NCBI RefSeq assembly: GCF_963082655.1
Contig: NC_081553.1
Location: 16,458,643 to 16,522,642 of the forward strand
Source: Stomoxys calcitrans
Taxonomy: Eukaryota; Arthropoda; Insecta; Diptera; Muscidae
Direction of reading: 5' to 3'
DNA: 64,000 nucleotides
The position numbers were made by a program, and so were the translations under genes. Positions within the stretch are counted from its first letter, which is position 1. The number at the start of each line of letters is the position of its first letter. Positions 50,865 to 62,639 of this stretch are shown here, piece after piece. The notes beneath the pieces are model-generated. The model had not been told where the DNA came from and searched no databases. It worked only from the letters and a program-made list of their open reading frames with translations.

Positions 50865-52529
50865 TATACCCTCCACCATAAGATGGGGGGTATACTAATT
50901 TCGTCATTCTGTTTGTAACTACTCGAAATATTCGTCTGAGACCCTATAAAGTATATATATTCTTGATCGTCGTGAAATTTTATGTCGATATAGCCATGTC
51001 CGTCCGTCTGTCCGTCCGTCCGTCCGTCCGTCCGTCCGTCCGTCCGTCTGTCTGTCGAAAGCACGCTAACTTCCGAAGGAGTAAAGCTAGCCGCTTGCAA
51101 TTTTGCACAAATACTTCTTATTAGTGTAGGTCGGTTGGTATTGTAAATGGGCCATATCGGTCCATGTTTTGATATAGCTGCCATATAAACCGATCTTGGG
51201 TCTTGACTTCTTGAGCCTCTAGAGTGCGCAATTCTTATCCGATTGGGATGAAATTTTGCACGACGTGTTTTGTTATGATATCCAACAACTGTGCTAAGTA
51301 TGGTTCTAATCGGTCCATAACCTGATATAGCTGCCATATAAACCGATCTGGGGTCTTGACTTCTTGAGGCTCTAGAGTGCGCAATTCTTATCCGATTGAG
51401 ATGAAATTTTGCACGACGTGTTTTGTTATGATATCCAATAACTGTGCTAAGTATGGTTCAAATCGGTCCATAACCTGATATAGCTGCCATATAAACCGAT
51501 CTTGGGTCTTGACTTCCTGAGCCTCTAGAGTGCGCAATTCTTATCCGATTAGAATGAAATTTTGCACGACGTGTTTCGTTATTATATCCAACAATTCTGT
51601 CAAGAATGGTTCAAATCGGTCCATAACCTGATATAGCTGCCATATAAACCGATCTGGGGTTTTGACTTCTTGAACTTCTAGAGTGCGCAATTCCTATCCG
51701 ATTGGAATGAAATTTTGCACGACGTGTTTTGTTATGATATCCAACAACTGTGCCAAGTATGGTTCAAATCGGTCCATAACCTTATATAGCTGCCATAAAA
51801 ACCGATCTTGGGTCTTGACTTCTTGAGCCTCTAGAGTGCGCAATTCTTATCCGATTGGGATGAAATTTTGCACTACATGTTTTGTTATGATATCCAACAA
51901 CTGTGCCAAGTATGGTTTAAATCGGTTTATAACCTGATATTGCTGCCATATAAACCGATCTGTGGTCTTGACTTCTTCAGCCTCTAGAGTGCGCAATTCC
52001 TATCCGATTGGAATGAAATTTTGCACGACGTGTTTTGTTATGATATCCAACAATTGTGCCAAGTATGGTTCAAATCGGTTCATAATCTGGTATAGCTGTC
52101 ATATAAACCTATCTTGGATCTTGACTTTTTGAGCCAATTGAGGGAGCAATTCTCATCCGATTTGGCTGAAATTTCGCATGAGGTGTTTTGTTATGACTTC
52201 CAATAACTGTTCTAAGTATGGCGTAAATCGATATAGAACCTGCTATAGCTGCCATAAAAACCGATCTGGGATCTTGACTTCTTGAACCTCTAGAGGGCGC
52301 AACTCTCATCCGAATGAACTGAAATATTACACAATGACTTTTACAATGTCAATCAGCATTCATTTATGGTCCTAATCGGACTATAACTTGATATAGCTCC
52401 AATAGGATAACAGTTCTTATTCTATGTTTGTCTAAAAAGAGATACCGCGCATAGAACTCGACAAATGCAATCAATGGTGGAGGGTATATAAGATTCGGCC
52501 CGGCCGAACTTAGCACGCTCTTACTTGTT
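50865..52529 (+). mobile_element. INE-1/DINE-1-like element, complete (copy L)
   Basis: Head from TATACCCTCCACCATAAGAT, then GTATACTAATTTCGTCATTC, AAAGTATATATATTCTTGATC and TAGCCATGTCCGTCCGTC. The GTCC/GTCT array is at 50998-51056. Eight or so core units recur every 152-154 bp (GGGTCTTGACTTCTTGAGCC near 51193, 51347, 51500, 51654, 51806, 51960). Tail AAGATTCGGCCCGGCCGAAC, AGCACGCTCTTACTTGTT. Non-coding; reading frames rich in Arg-Thr-Asp-Gly come from the GTCC array. Such elements are thought to be non-autonomous Helentrons, moved by a helicase that is not in this window. Confidence 0.85.
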
Positions 52530-52690
52530 ATATTTTTGGTCTAATTTTAATTTTAAAATTAAATAAGTCATTTATTATGAAAAGACCCATATCTTACTAC
52601 CGGAAAGATTTACTTTGAATTCGCAGATACATATATATATCTGCGTCTTTATCAAATTGGTCCCTCGTAAAAGCTGTAGTATTATGTTTT
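52530..52690. other. Spacer between two DINE elements
   Basis: AT-rich, with ATCTGCGAATTCAAAG-type inverted words (AGATACATATATATATCT at 52625-52642). No gene. Confidence 0.45.
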
Positions 52691-54445
52691 TATACCCTCC
52701 ACCATAAGATGGGGGGTATACTAATTTCGTCATTCTGTTTGTAACTACTCGAAATATTCGTCTGAGACCCCATAAAGTATATATATTCTTGAACGTCGTG
52801 ACATTTTATGTCGATCTAGCCATGTCCGTCCGTCTGTCCGTCCGTCCGTCCGTCCGTCCGTCCGTCCGTCCGTCCGTCTGTCTGTCGAAAGCACGCTAAC
52901 TTCCGAAGGAGTAAAGCTAGCCGCTTGAAATTTTGCACAAATACTTCTTATTAGTGTAGGTCGGTTGGTATTGTAAATGGGCCATATCGGTCCATGTTTT
53001 GATATAGCTGCCATATAAACCGATCTTGGGTCTTGACTTCTTGAGCCTCTAGAGTGCGCAATTCTTATCCGATTGGAATGAAAATTTGCACGACGTGTTT
53101 TGTTATGATATCCAACAACTGTGTCAAGTATAGTTCAAATCGGTCCATAACCTGATATAGCTGCCATATAAACCGATCTTGGGTCTTGACTTCTTGAGCC
53201 TCTAGCGTGCGCAATTCTTATCCGATCGGAATGAAATTTTGCACGACGTGTTTTGTTATGATATCCAACAACTGTGCCAAGTATGGTTCAAATCGGTCCA
53301 TAACCTGATATAGCTGCCATATAAACCGATTTTGGGTCTTGACTTCTTGAGCCTCTAGCATGCGCATTTCTTATCCGATCAGAATGAAATTCTGCACGAC
53401 GTGCTTTGTTATGATATCCAACAACTGTGCCAAGTATGGTTCAAATCGGCCCATAACCTGATATAGCTGCCATATAAACCGATCTTGGGTCTTGACTTCT
53501 TGAGCCTCTAGAGTGCGCAATTCTTATCCGAATGGAATGGAATTTCGCACGACGTGTTTTGTTGTTATATCCAACAACTGTGCCAAGTATGGTTCAAATC
53601 GGTCCATAACCTGATATAGCTGCCATATAATCCGATCTTGGGTCTTGACTTCTTGAGCCTCTAGAGGGCGCAATTCTTATCCGATTAGAATGGAATTTCG
53701 CACGACTTGTTTTGTTTCGATACCCAACAACTGTGCCCAGTATGGTTCAAATCGGTCCATAACCTGATATATCTGCCATATAAACCAATCTTGGGTCTTG
53801 ACTTCTTGAGCCTCTAGAGGGCACAATTCTTATCCGATTTGAATGAATTTTTGCACGAAGTATTTCGTTATGATATCCAACAACTGTGCCAAGTATGGTT
53901 CAAATCGGCCCATAACCTGATATTGCTGTCATATAAACAGATCTGGGCATTTGACTTCTTGAGCTTCTAGAGGGCGCAATTCCTATCCGACTTGGCTAAA
54001 ATTTTGCATGACGTATTTTATTTTTACTTTCAACAACTGTGTCAAATAAGGTTCAAATCGGTTCATAACCTGATACAGCTGCCATAAAAACCGATCTGGG
54101 ATCTTGACTTCTTGACCCCTAGAGGTCGCAATTACTATCCGATATGCCTGAAATTTTGTACGATGGATCCTCTCATGACCATCAACAAACGTGTTTATTA
54201 TGGTCTGAATCGATCTATAGCCCGATACAGATCCCATATAAATCGTTCTCTCTATTTTACTTTGTGAGCCCCAATGGTCCGAACCGGACCATATCTTGAT
54301 ATCGTTTTAATAGCAGAGCAACTCCTCTCTTATATCCTTTTTTGCCTAAGAAGAAATGCCGGGAAAAGAACTCGACAAATGCGATCCATGGTGGAGGGTA
54401 TATAAGATTCGGCCCGGCCGAACTTAGCACGCTTTTACTTGTTTT
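52691..54445 (+). mobile_element. INE-1/DINE-1-like element, complete (copy M)
   Basis: Its head is nearly identical to copy L for the first 480 bp. GTCC array at 52823-52886. Core units every 153 bp (GGGTCTTGACTTCTTGAGCC near 53027, 53180, 53333, 53486, 53638, 53792), about eight in all. Tail AAGATTCGGCCCGGCCGAAC, AGCACGCTTTTACTTGTTTT. It lies 161 bp downstream of copy L in the same orientation. Confidence 0.85.
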
Positions 54446-55986
54446 TTTTTTTTCATTCATAAAGGACACTTACTTCCTCTTTAAGCAAAGAGCACATATC
54501 TCCATTACTTTCATTCTGTCATACAAAGTGTTATAATTTTTTTCGTTTTTTTTTACATTTTTTTATTAATTCTCGATTTCTCTTACTGCACACTCTTTTA
54601 TTAGATCTGCATAATGTAGGGTCAGTTTAGTTGTAAGACAATATTTTTTATTTGTAGTTTTTGGTTCTCTCACTATATTACAAATGGAATAAACACACAC
54701 AATGTATTCTCTTGAAATTAGAATTCTCTTTGAATTGATAATGCTCTGCTAGATTGCAGTATGGTCTGTCTGAGTAAGCTGCTGATCATTGTTATGGATT
54801 TTTTAACTAGCGTTGTTGTTAGTTTGTTTTGGGCGACCCCAAGATCTGCAAGATCTGAGAAGGGGGCTCGCAAGGCAGGGAGGGTTTGGGATGGAAGTAC
54901 TCATTACCATCTGGAGTACGTATGAGAGTCATGGGGATGGCAAGAATAGTAATAATAAGTCCGTCTAGTCGTCTGTCCGTTTGTCGGTGTCGGCAAAGTT
55001 AATTGTCTATCGGATTTGATAGCTTTTTTTTGTTTGGTATCCCAAACCAAGTTGCTTTTTTTGTTTTTTTTTTGGGTATTTTATATCACAAGTACACCTA
55101 ATGAAAATTGGTTGTGGTGGATAACCGTTGGACAAAGAAAGGAAAGAACCCAACCATATCGGCGAGCTAGCAAGTGCAGAGCTAGAGGTGCACGTTTACA
55201 ATTCTGAGTCCTACGAATAGTTAGATAGATAAAATCTTAGATAAAATCTTGCATTTGGAGTTCTGTTATTTCTTCTAATTCTGTTATTTTCTTCTAATTA
55301 TATTTCATTTATTAAATAATAATAATTGTTTGGTTGGTAAATTTGTTATTATTGAATGAAAATAGATTTAATGAATAAATAATAATCGTTGATTTAAGTA
55401 CAATTTATGAAAACCTTCAGACTGTTACAACACCTCGTCAACTATTTAAAGTTTGGTTTTTGCAATGTATGTTATAATAGGGTATGATAACTTCCATCAT
55501 AGATAATCAACTCATGAAAACAAACAAATTTAATTAAAATTTTTCATTTCATTTATTTTAATGAACCTGTCAGCAAATAGAGTTCATTTTAAACGGTTTA
55601 TATGTTATATAATATATAGTTTTAAATTGCCATACAAATTTTATAGATGAATGATAACACGTGCTGCCTTGTTAACTGCAACAAGTGGATTAAATAATCA
55701 TTTTCATAATTATTTATAATTAAATTATTATTTAATCAAAATGCATTATGAAAGCATTAAAAATCCTTTCATTGGATTCAATCTGAACAACTAAAAAACA
55801 GAGTGAACTGTGGTTGATTACACACTTGTGGGCTACTTAAAATATTTGGGGGATAAATTAATGTTTTATATTGTTTTTTTTTTTTAAGAATCTGAATCGG
55901 TTGCAGTAATTTGTTTTGCCAAATTTAAAAATGTTCTTCTTAATGAGTGAATGAAAGGGAATATGTCAGTAATTAAACCTAACGCT
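54446..55986. other. Second repeat-poor island; no gene called
   Basis: Low-complexity AT runs but no transposon phrases. AAGATCTGCAAGATCTGAGA at about 54842 is a short tandem word. The frames in it are below 65 codons and unremarkable. It could hold regulatory DNA or exons of a neighbouring gene. Confidence 0.45.
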
Positions 55987-56125
55987 AGTTGTTGTAAACT
56001 GCAAATGCAAATTTGCTCATGAACATTCCATTAAGGAACAGGGGCAAACTTCTCACATATCAGTGAGCGCTGTCCAATTCAAGTTTAAGTTCAATGACAA
56101 TGTTGTTGTAAAGTTGTTGTAAACT
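55987..56125 (-). mobile_element. 5'-truncated SINE with perfect 14-bp target duplication
   Basis: The body at 56001-56111 (minus) ends in the SINE 3' sequence (CCCTGTTCCTTAATGGAATG, AGCAAATTTGCATTTGC). AGTTGTTGTAAACT occurs at 55987-56000 and again at 56112-56125. Only about 110 bp of the SINE was copied. Confidence 0.85.
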
Positions 56126-56490
56126 ATCTATGGTTTATAGGTTAACTAGAGTGCCCCGGCAGATGATTTAGTAGCGAGTTTGTATTGACAGTGATGGGCG
56201 TCGGTTCGATTCCATTCAGAGGCTTTGGTCTGCCGCTACTGTGGTATCACAATGGACAAAATTGTCATAGTGAATCTGATTTAAGAATATCACTATAATC
56301 TAGCAAAACATACATGTAGATTTATTTGTATTGAGTTTCCAGTTCATTTCGTAGATAAAATTTTGCACACTGTTCGGGAAGTTTAAGTTAATCACCTTAA
56401 AACCATCTGTATCATTTAAAAGATACAGACATTTCTCCATAAAAGTGAGTGAGAGTGCGGGACACACGTATAGTTCTATTATATAATCCA
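56126..56490. repeat. Possible second SINE/LINE end plus spacer
   Basis: GGTTCGATTCC at about 56202 resembles a B box, and CACAATGGACAAAATTGTCA with AGTGAATCTGATTT (about 56248-56282) resembles the 3' end of LINE family A near 43797-43832. So a short, old LINE/SINE fragment is likely. The rest is not recognised. Confidence 0.45.
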
Positions 56491-58035
56491 CTAGCCGAAC
56501 CGAGCTTGTTCCGCTGCACCTTCTTTAACTCTCTAATAGCTTTTTAGGTTTGGGGACACTTCGCCCCGAATGCGGATATCGAATTCGTGCCATTGTAGCC
56601 TATGGCGCTGAACGCGTTCGAATCCTGGCGATAACATCGAACAAAGCGGTGTTTATCCCCTCTTAATGTAGGCGACATTTGCGAGGTACAATGCCATGCA
56701 TGGTCATTAGGAAAATTTTCACCAAAGAGGTGTCGCGGGACGCCGTTTGGACTCGGCTACAAAAAAAAGGTCCCTTATCATTGAGTTTAAATTTGAATCG
56801 GAAAGCAATCATTGATGTGTGGAAATTTGCCCCTTCTCTCCCGCTGAATACTTGGACCCAAATTTTAATACCATATTCGTTTTCTGGTCTCCAATACCTT
56901 TCATTTGATTCCCTTATTGTGCCCATCGGACCACTTTCGGATATGGTTGGCGTTTTCGGGGTTAGGCGGAGAGCCCGCTTCCACCCGATATCTAAAACTT
57001 ATATAGACTATGTTTCCTTCCAGACAAACGTTTACAATCTATGAAAATTTTAAGAAAATCGTTTCAGCCAAGTATCATAATGTCATAATGGGTCTAAAGA
57101 CGTTTTTGAGGGGTGGCGTGACCTCCTATACATCGATCTGATTTTGTATGCCAGATTCGAAATCTACTCCCGAATACCTTTCATTTGAGTCCCATATTGA
57201 GATGAACGTCCAATATGTCTATTTGGGAAAGTTTTGGGGTTGGGGCGGCCTGATAGGTACTTAGACCCAAATTTTAATACCATATTCGTATTCTACTCTC
57301 CAATACCTTTCACTTAATACCTATATTGTCACGCATTTGATTTTGGGTTGTGTTTTTGGCATAAGGGGGAGAGTCCGTCCCCCTTCCGATACCGAAAAGT
57401 TATATAGCCTATGTTTCCTTCCAGACCAACCTACACAATATGCGAACATTTCGAGAAAATCGATTCTGCCGTTTTTCAGTCTATACGGAGCAAACAAACC
57501 GAGTCCCAGATATCCGTGATTGGCTAATGTGCCCATTTTGGGAGTTTCTGTGGGAGTGGTATGCCAGATTCGTTATCTACTCCCACATACTTTTCATTTG
57601 ATATCCATATTGTCCCGATTAGGTCCACTTTTTATTTTGGGTGGTGTTTTTGGGGTAACGTTGGAGGGTCCGCCCCCTTCCGTTATCAATAAATTATAAA
57701 GCATATTCCTACTTCTTGACCATATTTGTAATTTACTCCCGAATAGCTTTCATTTGAGTCCCATATAGTCATGATCGTCAAATAAACCTTTTAAGGCGTT
57801 TTGGGGCTGGCGCGGCCCCCCATTTACTTGTACCTAACTTTGATGATGAAATTCGTACTCTACTCTTGAATACATTTCATATTGTCCCGATCGGTTAATT
57901 TTTATTTTTGGGTAGTACTTTTGGGGTAAGGGGGAGGGTCCGCCCCCCTCCTATGTTTCCTTCCAGACCATCCTACACAATCTGTGAAAATTTCAAGGTA
58001 ATCGGTTCAGCCTTTTAGAGTCAAGATATTCTGTT
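56491..58035 (-). mobile_element. T element, minus strand, carrying a SINE
   Basis: Left end ACTAGCCGAACCGAGCTTGT is the inverse of the T close at 35090. Reverse-complement T units follow to about 57900 (CAATACCTTTCATTTGAGTC, GGGAGAGTCCGTCCCCCTT). The right end AAATTTCAAGGTAATCGGTT, CAGCC inverts the T opening. A SINE lies at 56620-56850 at the same relative place as in the copy at 14755-16560. Confidence 0.72.
56600..56850 (+). mobile_element. SINE embedded in T element
   Basis: TAGCCTATGGCGCTGAACG and GTTCGAATCCTGGCGATAAC (B box) open it, followed by TTATCCCCTCTTAATGTAGG, CAAAGAGGTGTCGCGGGACG and ATTGATGTGTGGAAATTTGC. It is in opposite orientation to its host T element, as at 16340-16505. 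Confidence 0.72.
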
Positions 58036-58674
58036 CCTGGTACGGACAATAAAGCAAGAACTTCGGAATCAATTGCTCGCTAAAATTGATTTCCACAAAC
58101 TGCATATATATATATCTGAAGATATAAGCAATCTGTGTAATAAGTCAGTGTTGATTTCTATTCTTGACATTTTCCGAGTATAGAGTTCACGATCATTTCA
58201 TGCATCTTTATTTCTTGACTTTTGAGGTTCCTCCGAAAGCTGACCAATAGGATGAATACACGATGTTATTTTTTTCCTTTTCATGAAAAAGAATTTTGTG
58301 TACACTCACTGATATCATTCACCAGGGATATTCGGACAAATAAAGTTTTCTTGTCTCTCGTGCATAGTTATCAAAAGCAACCTGATTTATTTGGCAACTC
58401 ACATCCGATGCAAGAAAGTATAGTATGAAACCTTTTTAAAAGATTTTCATTTAAGACAGTTATGCTTGCAGTAGTTTTAGGATCTCCGAAAAATCCTCTC
58501 GCAGTATTTCCTTCATTGTTGTTGCCACATTTTTGCTTGGACATATTCACTAACAAACCAACTTCATTTCTAAATCTATTTTGGATGTGTTTTTGTTTAA
58601 GAAAGCCGGTTTTCATTCGACTTGGACCTATCCATCTATTCTAAATGCTAAAACATACATTATGAATAAATTTT
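58036..58674. other. Intergenic sequence, nothing recognised
   Basis: No repeat or gene landmarks. Frames of 60-80 codons lack motifs. Confidence 0.4.
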
Positions 58675-60115
58675 TATACCCACCACGAAGGATGGAGGTA
58701 TATTCATTTTGTCATTCCGTTTGCAACACATCGATATAACCATTTCCGACCCTATGATGTATATATATTCTTGATCAGCGTAAAAATCTAAGACGATCTA
58801 GCCATGTCCGTCCGTCTGTCCGTTGAAATCACGCTACAGTCTTTAAAAATAGAGATATGGAGCTGAAACTTTGCACAGATTTTTTTTTGTCCATAAGCAG
58901 GTTAAATTCGAAGGTGGGCTATATCAGACAATATCTTGGTATGGTCCCCATATAGACCGATTCGGCAATTAAGGGTTTTAGGCCCATAAAAGCCACATTT
59001 ATTATCCGATTTTGCCGAAATTTGGCACAGTGAGTTGTGTTAAGCCAGTCGACATCCTTCTTTAATTTGGCCCAGATCGGCCCAGATTTGGATATAGCTA
59101 TCATATAGACCGATCTCTCGATTTAAGGTTTTGGGCTCATAAAAGGCGCATTTATTATCCGATGTCGCCGAAATTCGGGACAGTGATTTTAGTTTAGCCC
59201 CTTGACATAATTCTGCAATATGGCACAGATCGGTCCAGATTTGGATACAGCTGACATATAGACCGATCTGTTGTTGGTTTTAGGTTTTGGGCCATAAAAG
59301 GCGCATTTACAGTGAGTTGTGTTAAGCCCTTCGACATCCTTCGTCAATTTGGCCCAGATCGGTCCAGATTTGGATACAGCTGCCATATAGACCGATCTCT
59401 CGTTGTAATGTTTTGGGCCCATAAAAGTCGCATTTATTGTCCGATGTTGCCGAAATTTGGGACAGAGAGTTAAGTTAAGCCCCTCCACATATTTCTGCAA
59501 TTTGGTCTAGATCGATCAAGATTTGCATATAGCTCTGCCATGAGGACCGATATCTCGATTTAAAGCCTTGGCTTCATAAAAATGCACATTTATAATCCGA
59601 TATCACTGAAATTTAAAACAGTGACTTATGTTAGGCTTTTCGACATCTATGTTGTATATGGTTCAGATTGGTTTATTTTTACATATAGCTACTAAAAAGA
59701 TCAATATTTTGTTATACACAATTGAACTATGACTTTGGATATAGCTGCCATATAGACCGATATCTCGATTTGAAGTCTTAGTCCCATAAATGGCGCATTT
59801 ATAATCCGATTTCACTGAAATTGGCGCAGTGACTTATGTTAGGCTTTTCGACATCCTTGTCTTATATGGTTCAGATAGGTTTAGTTGTAGATATAGCTTC
59901 TAAATAGACCAATATTTTGTTATCGGCAGTTGAACAATGACTTGTACTTATTTGTATTTTGGTCCATATCGGAACATATTTCGTTATAACTGCTATGGGA
60001 CATAAGGTATGCAATTTTCACCGGGTTTTGATGAAAGGTGATTTACATATATACCCGAGGTGGTGGGTATCCAAAGTTCAACCCCGCCGAATGGCGTTAA
60101 ATTCGTTACTTGTTT
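58675..60115 (+). mobile_element. INE-1/DINE-1-like element, second subfamily, complete (copy N)
   Basis: Head TATACCCACCACGAAGGATG, GGTATATTCATTTTGTCATTC, GATGTATATATATTCTTGATC, CTAGCCATGTCCGTCCGTCTG. The core has about seven units of about 150 bp with GGGCCCATAAAAG, CATTTATTATCCGAT and TTTGGATATAGCTGCCATATAG. Tail ATATACCCGAGGTGGTGGGT, ATCCAAAGTTCAACCCCGCC, CGTTACTTGTTTT. It is the complete + strand partner of the minus copy C. Confidence 0.82.
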
Positions 60116-60199
60116 TATTGATTCGTAAACACCACGTATATTTCCAATATTGGCTGCATTTTCGGCTTGCAAGTTAAATTATATTCACTTATGTCTGAG

Positions 60200-61390
60200 C
60201 TTTACCAGCTAGGCGGAGGCGCGATATTCAGGCCTGGCTGCGATTTTGGTTACACATGATTTTGCCAGAATGAGTTTGCTGATAAGTATGTGGTCGATTT
60301 GATTATGGATGTTTCCATCTAATGTTTCCCAAGTATATTTGTGTATATTTTTATGGGGGAATTTTGCGCCTTCCATAAAGAGCCAATTTCTTGTGCAGAA
60401 ATCAAACAATCTGTCGCCATTATCATTCCTGGAATCGCCAAGTCCTTTTATTCCCATGATTGTTTGTAGATTATTGTCTTTATTGCCCACCTTGACATTA
60501 AAATCTCCCATAACAAGTTTAATGTCTCCTTTTGGTAGAGAGCGTGTCACTGAGTCGAGTTTTGAATAGAATTGATCCTTTGTTTCGTCGTCATCGGGTT
60601 CGGTTGACGCGTAGCATTGTACAATGGATATTTTGAGGAATTTTGAGTTTAATCTTGCCGTCATAATGCGTTCAGATATAACATTGTATGATAGAAGAGC
60701 TCGCTTTGTTTTCGGCGACAGTAACAGATCAACCGTATTTATTCGGTGGACTTCATTACCTGAAAAAATGAAGTGCTAGCCACCTTGAAGATCCGTAATT
60801 CCGGATTTCGGCTATCGTACTTCACTTTAACCAAGGATGTCTAGGTTGTAGTTTGACATCTCGTTTTAGACTTGGTAAAGTCTCGATGCTTCTGAGAGAG
60901 TTCTGACGTTCCAAGTTCCAAATATAAACCGTGTTCTGAATCCATAGTTCGTCATCGGGGGGCTGTCAGTTCCATTATTTCCTGTTGATGTTTGTGTAAT
61001 AGTGATTTTTTTAGGTGGATGGCGGATGGGGCCTTCGCATCGGTACCGAGTGGCGGGGCTGCCAGCGACCCTCCAGGCGAGGCTTTCTTAATGGTGAATC
61101 TTCTGAAGATCTGCGAGAGCCACCGTTGGCCATTTCCTTTGGCTCATCCGCTGCCGACCCTATAGCATGAACCCATCGCGATGGTAATCGTATCCGTGCA
61201 ACCGGAATACCCCCTGCTTGTGTTAAGCTGTTAGTTTGCCCCGCATAATTTATTTCTGCGGTACGCGTCATATCTGATGAGCTTTCCCCAATCCACCACC
61301 TGGGAAGGCGTCCGATGGGAGTAGTAGCATCGAACTCCATACGGAATATTATCAGACTGCAGTCCCTTATATTGAACACAGTACGAATTA
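60200..61390 (-). pseudogene. RTE-like LINE, N-terminal part and endonuclease
   Basis: Minus strand. The N-terminal region (61379-61011) has GRLPRWWIGE, TRTAEINYAGQTNSL and VARIRLPSRWVHAIGSAADE. The endonuclease follows: RFIFGTWNVRTLSEASRL (about 60930) and YNLDILG (about 60850), with stops, then a clean frame 60664-60209 with LNSKFLKISIVQCYA, VMGDFNVKVG (catalytic GDFN), GDRLFDFCTRNWLF and HKYTWETLDG, QIDHILIS. The terminal SDHH block is lost. This is the apurinic-type endonuclease of RTE/craniofacial-development-2-like elements. Dead. Confidence 0.8.
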
Positions 61391-62115
61391 TTGATTGCTT
61401 CTAGCCCAGTAAGATTGTAAGTTCACCTTTCCTATATACCAGCCTTTCATTTATTTCCTTCTCCAAGAATATCCCCTTTAGTAAAAAACATTGAATTTTA
61501 TACGAATTATGGTCGATTCTTCGTATAAATTAACATGAATACATTTTTTGTTTTATTTTTGTTTTTTTGGTTTTCTTCCTCATTTTATTCTTTTGCATTT
61601 TTACAAACATTTGTCAATGGTAAAAATAAGTAACAGAAAACAATTGTTGCTAAATATAACAAAGAAAAATAAATACATTGCTTTATTGTAATAATAATAA
61701 TTATAATATTACTCGGTTTTTTTTTTTTTTTTTTGGTTAATTCCATTAATAATTTCTTGTTAAATTTGTTTTTTTTTTCTTCATATTTCGTTGCTTCTTT
61801 TAATGCAAAGTTCTGGTTGATATTCAATAATTTTTGGTATTTTCTTCATCAAATTGGATTTTTGAGAAAAATTCAGCTTTATTTATTCCATACGAGAAAT
61901 AAAAAAATTCAGAGGATTAAAAATATATAAATGAAATAAAATTGAGTAATATAAAATAAAAATAAATTTAAACTATCAGAAGAAAGCTCAATGCGTAACT
62001 TTTTTGAACTATTGACTAGTTTGAAGAAGTTCTTTGCCGCTGAAAAAATAATTGAAGTCTTTGATTTGTTGTTGTTAGTTATGTTGCAGATGTATGTTTA
62101 ATAACTCCCATAGCC
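61391..62115. other. AT-rich intergenic sequence
   Basis: Dominated by A and T runs (poly(T) at about 61718). No gene or repeat end recognised. Confidence 0.45.
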
Positions 62116-62117
62116 AC

Positions 62118-62288
62118 GGCGACTTCTGAGGTAAAACGGCGTGCCGTAGTGCGACACCTCTTTGGAGAGAAGCTTTTACATGGCATACTATTTCAGAAGT
62201 GGCGCCTGCATTAAGAGAGAATATCGCCGATGGAAATTTTTTCTCATATTCTCCCCAGGATTCGAACCTATGCTAGCGTCTGCGCTGA
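62118..62288 (-). mobile_element. SINE, 5' half, minus strand
   Basis: Minus strand: TTTCAGCGCAGACGCTAGC, GGTTCGAATCCTGGGGAG (B box), GCCATGTAAAAGCTTCTCTCC, AAAGAGGTGTCGCACTACGG. It stops before the 3' part. No target repeats found. Confidence 0.72.
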
Positions 62289-62639
62289 AAAATCATCTTA
62301 CGTGAACTGAAGCAACCGAATTTAGGAATGAGTCTACATAATATTTATGATGAAGTTGTAAATCCATCGTTTGAAATATTATTAAACTCGGAAAATTGTA
62401 TGAAAATATTATCCTTCTGTGTTCTAAAGAAGCCAAATCAATGGATCTAAACTCAGGAAAAATATAGGATGGACTTAATAAAAGCAATCTGAAATCAGAC
62501 TTACTTTGACAATTTTTGTCCATAGTGATGTAATAGTAACATCAGCCTTTTCAGATGCCAAAGCATAATTTGCGCCCTTCCAATTTCAGCGAATTCGAAT
62601 GAAAAAACTTTTTTTGTGCCCTTCTGGTGTAAAATCGAA

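Noticed and set aside
50864..51337. A 157-codon minus-strand frame rich in RTDG repeats (also 52745-53014 and 11207-11437)
   Set aside because: The repeats are a translation of the GTCC/GTCT array in DINE heads; the frame runs through non-coding repeat units.
11308..54445. CRISPR-like or centromeric tandem arrays
   Set aside because: The units of about 150 bp are degenerate, lack spacers and are bounded by DINE heads and tails, so they are transposon cores.
61011..61379. A 122-codon Arg/Pro-rich minus-strand frame as a host gene
   Set aside because: It lies in line with the RTE endonuclease just downstream and fits the N-terminal region of that element.
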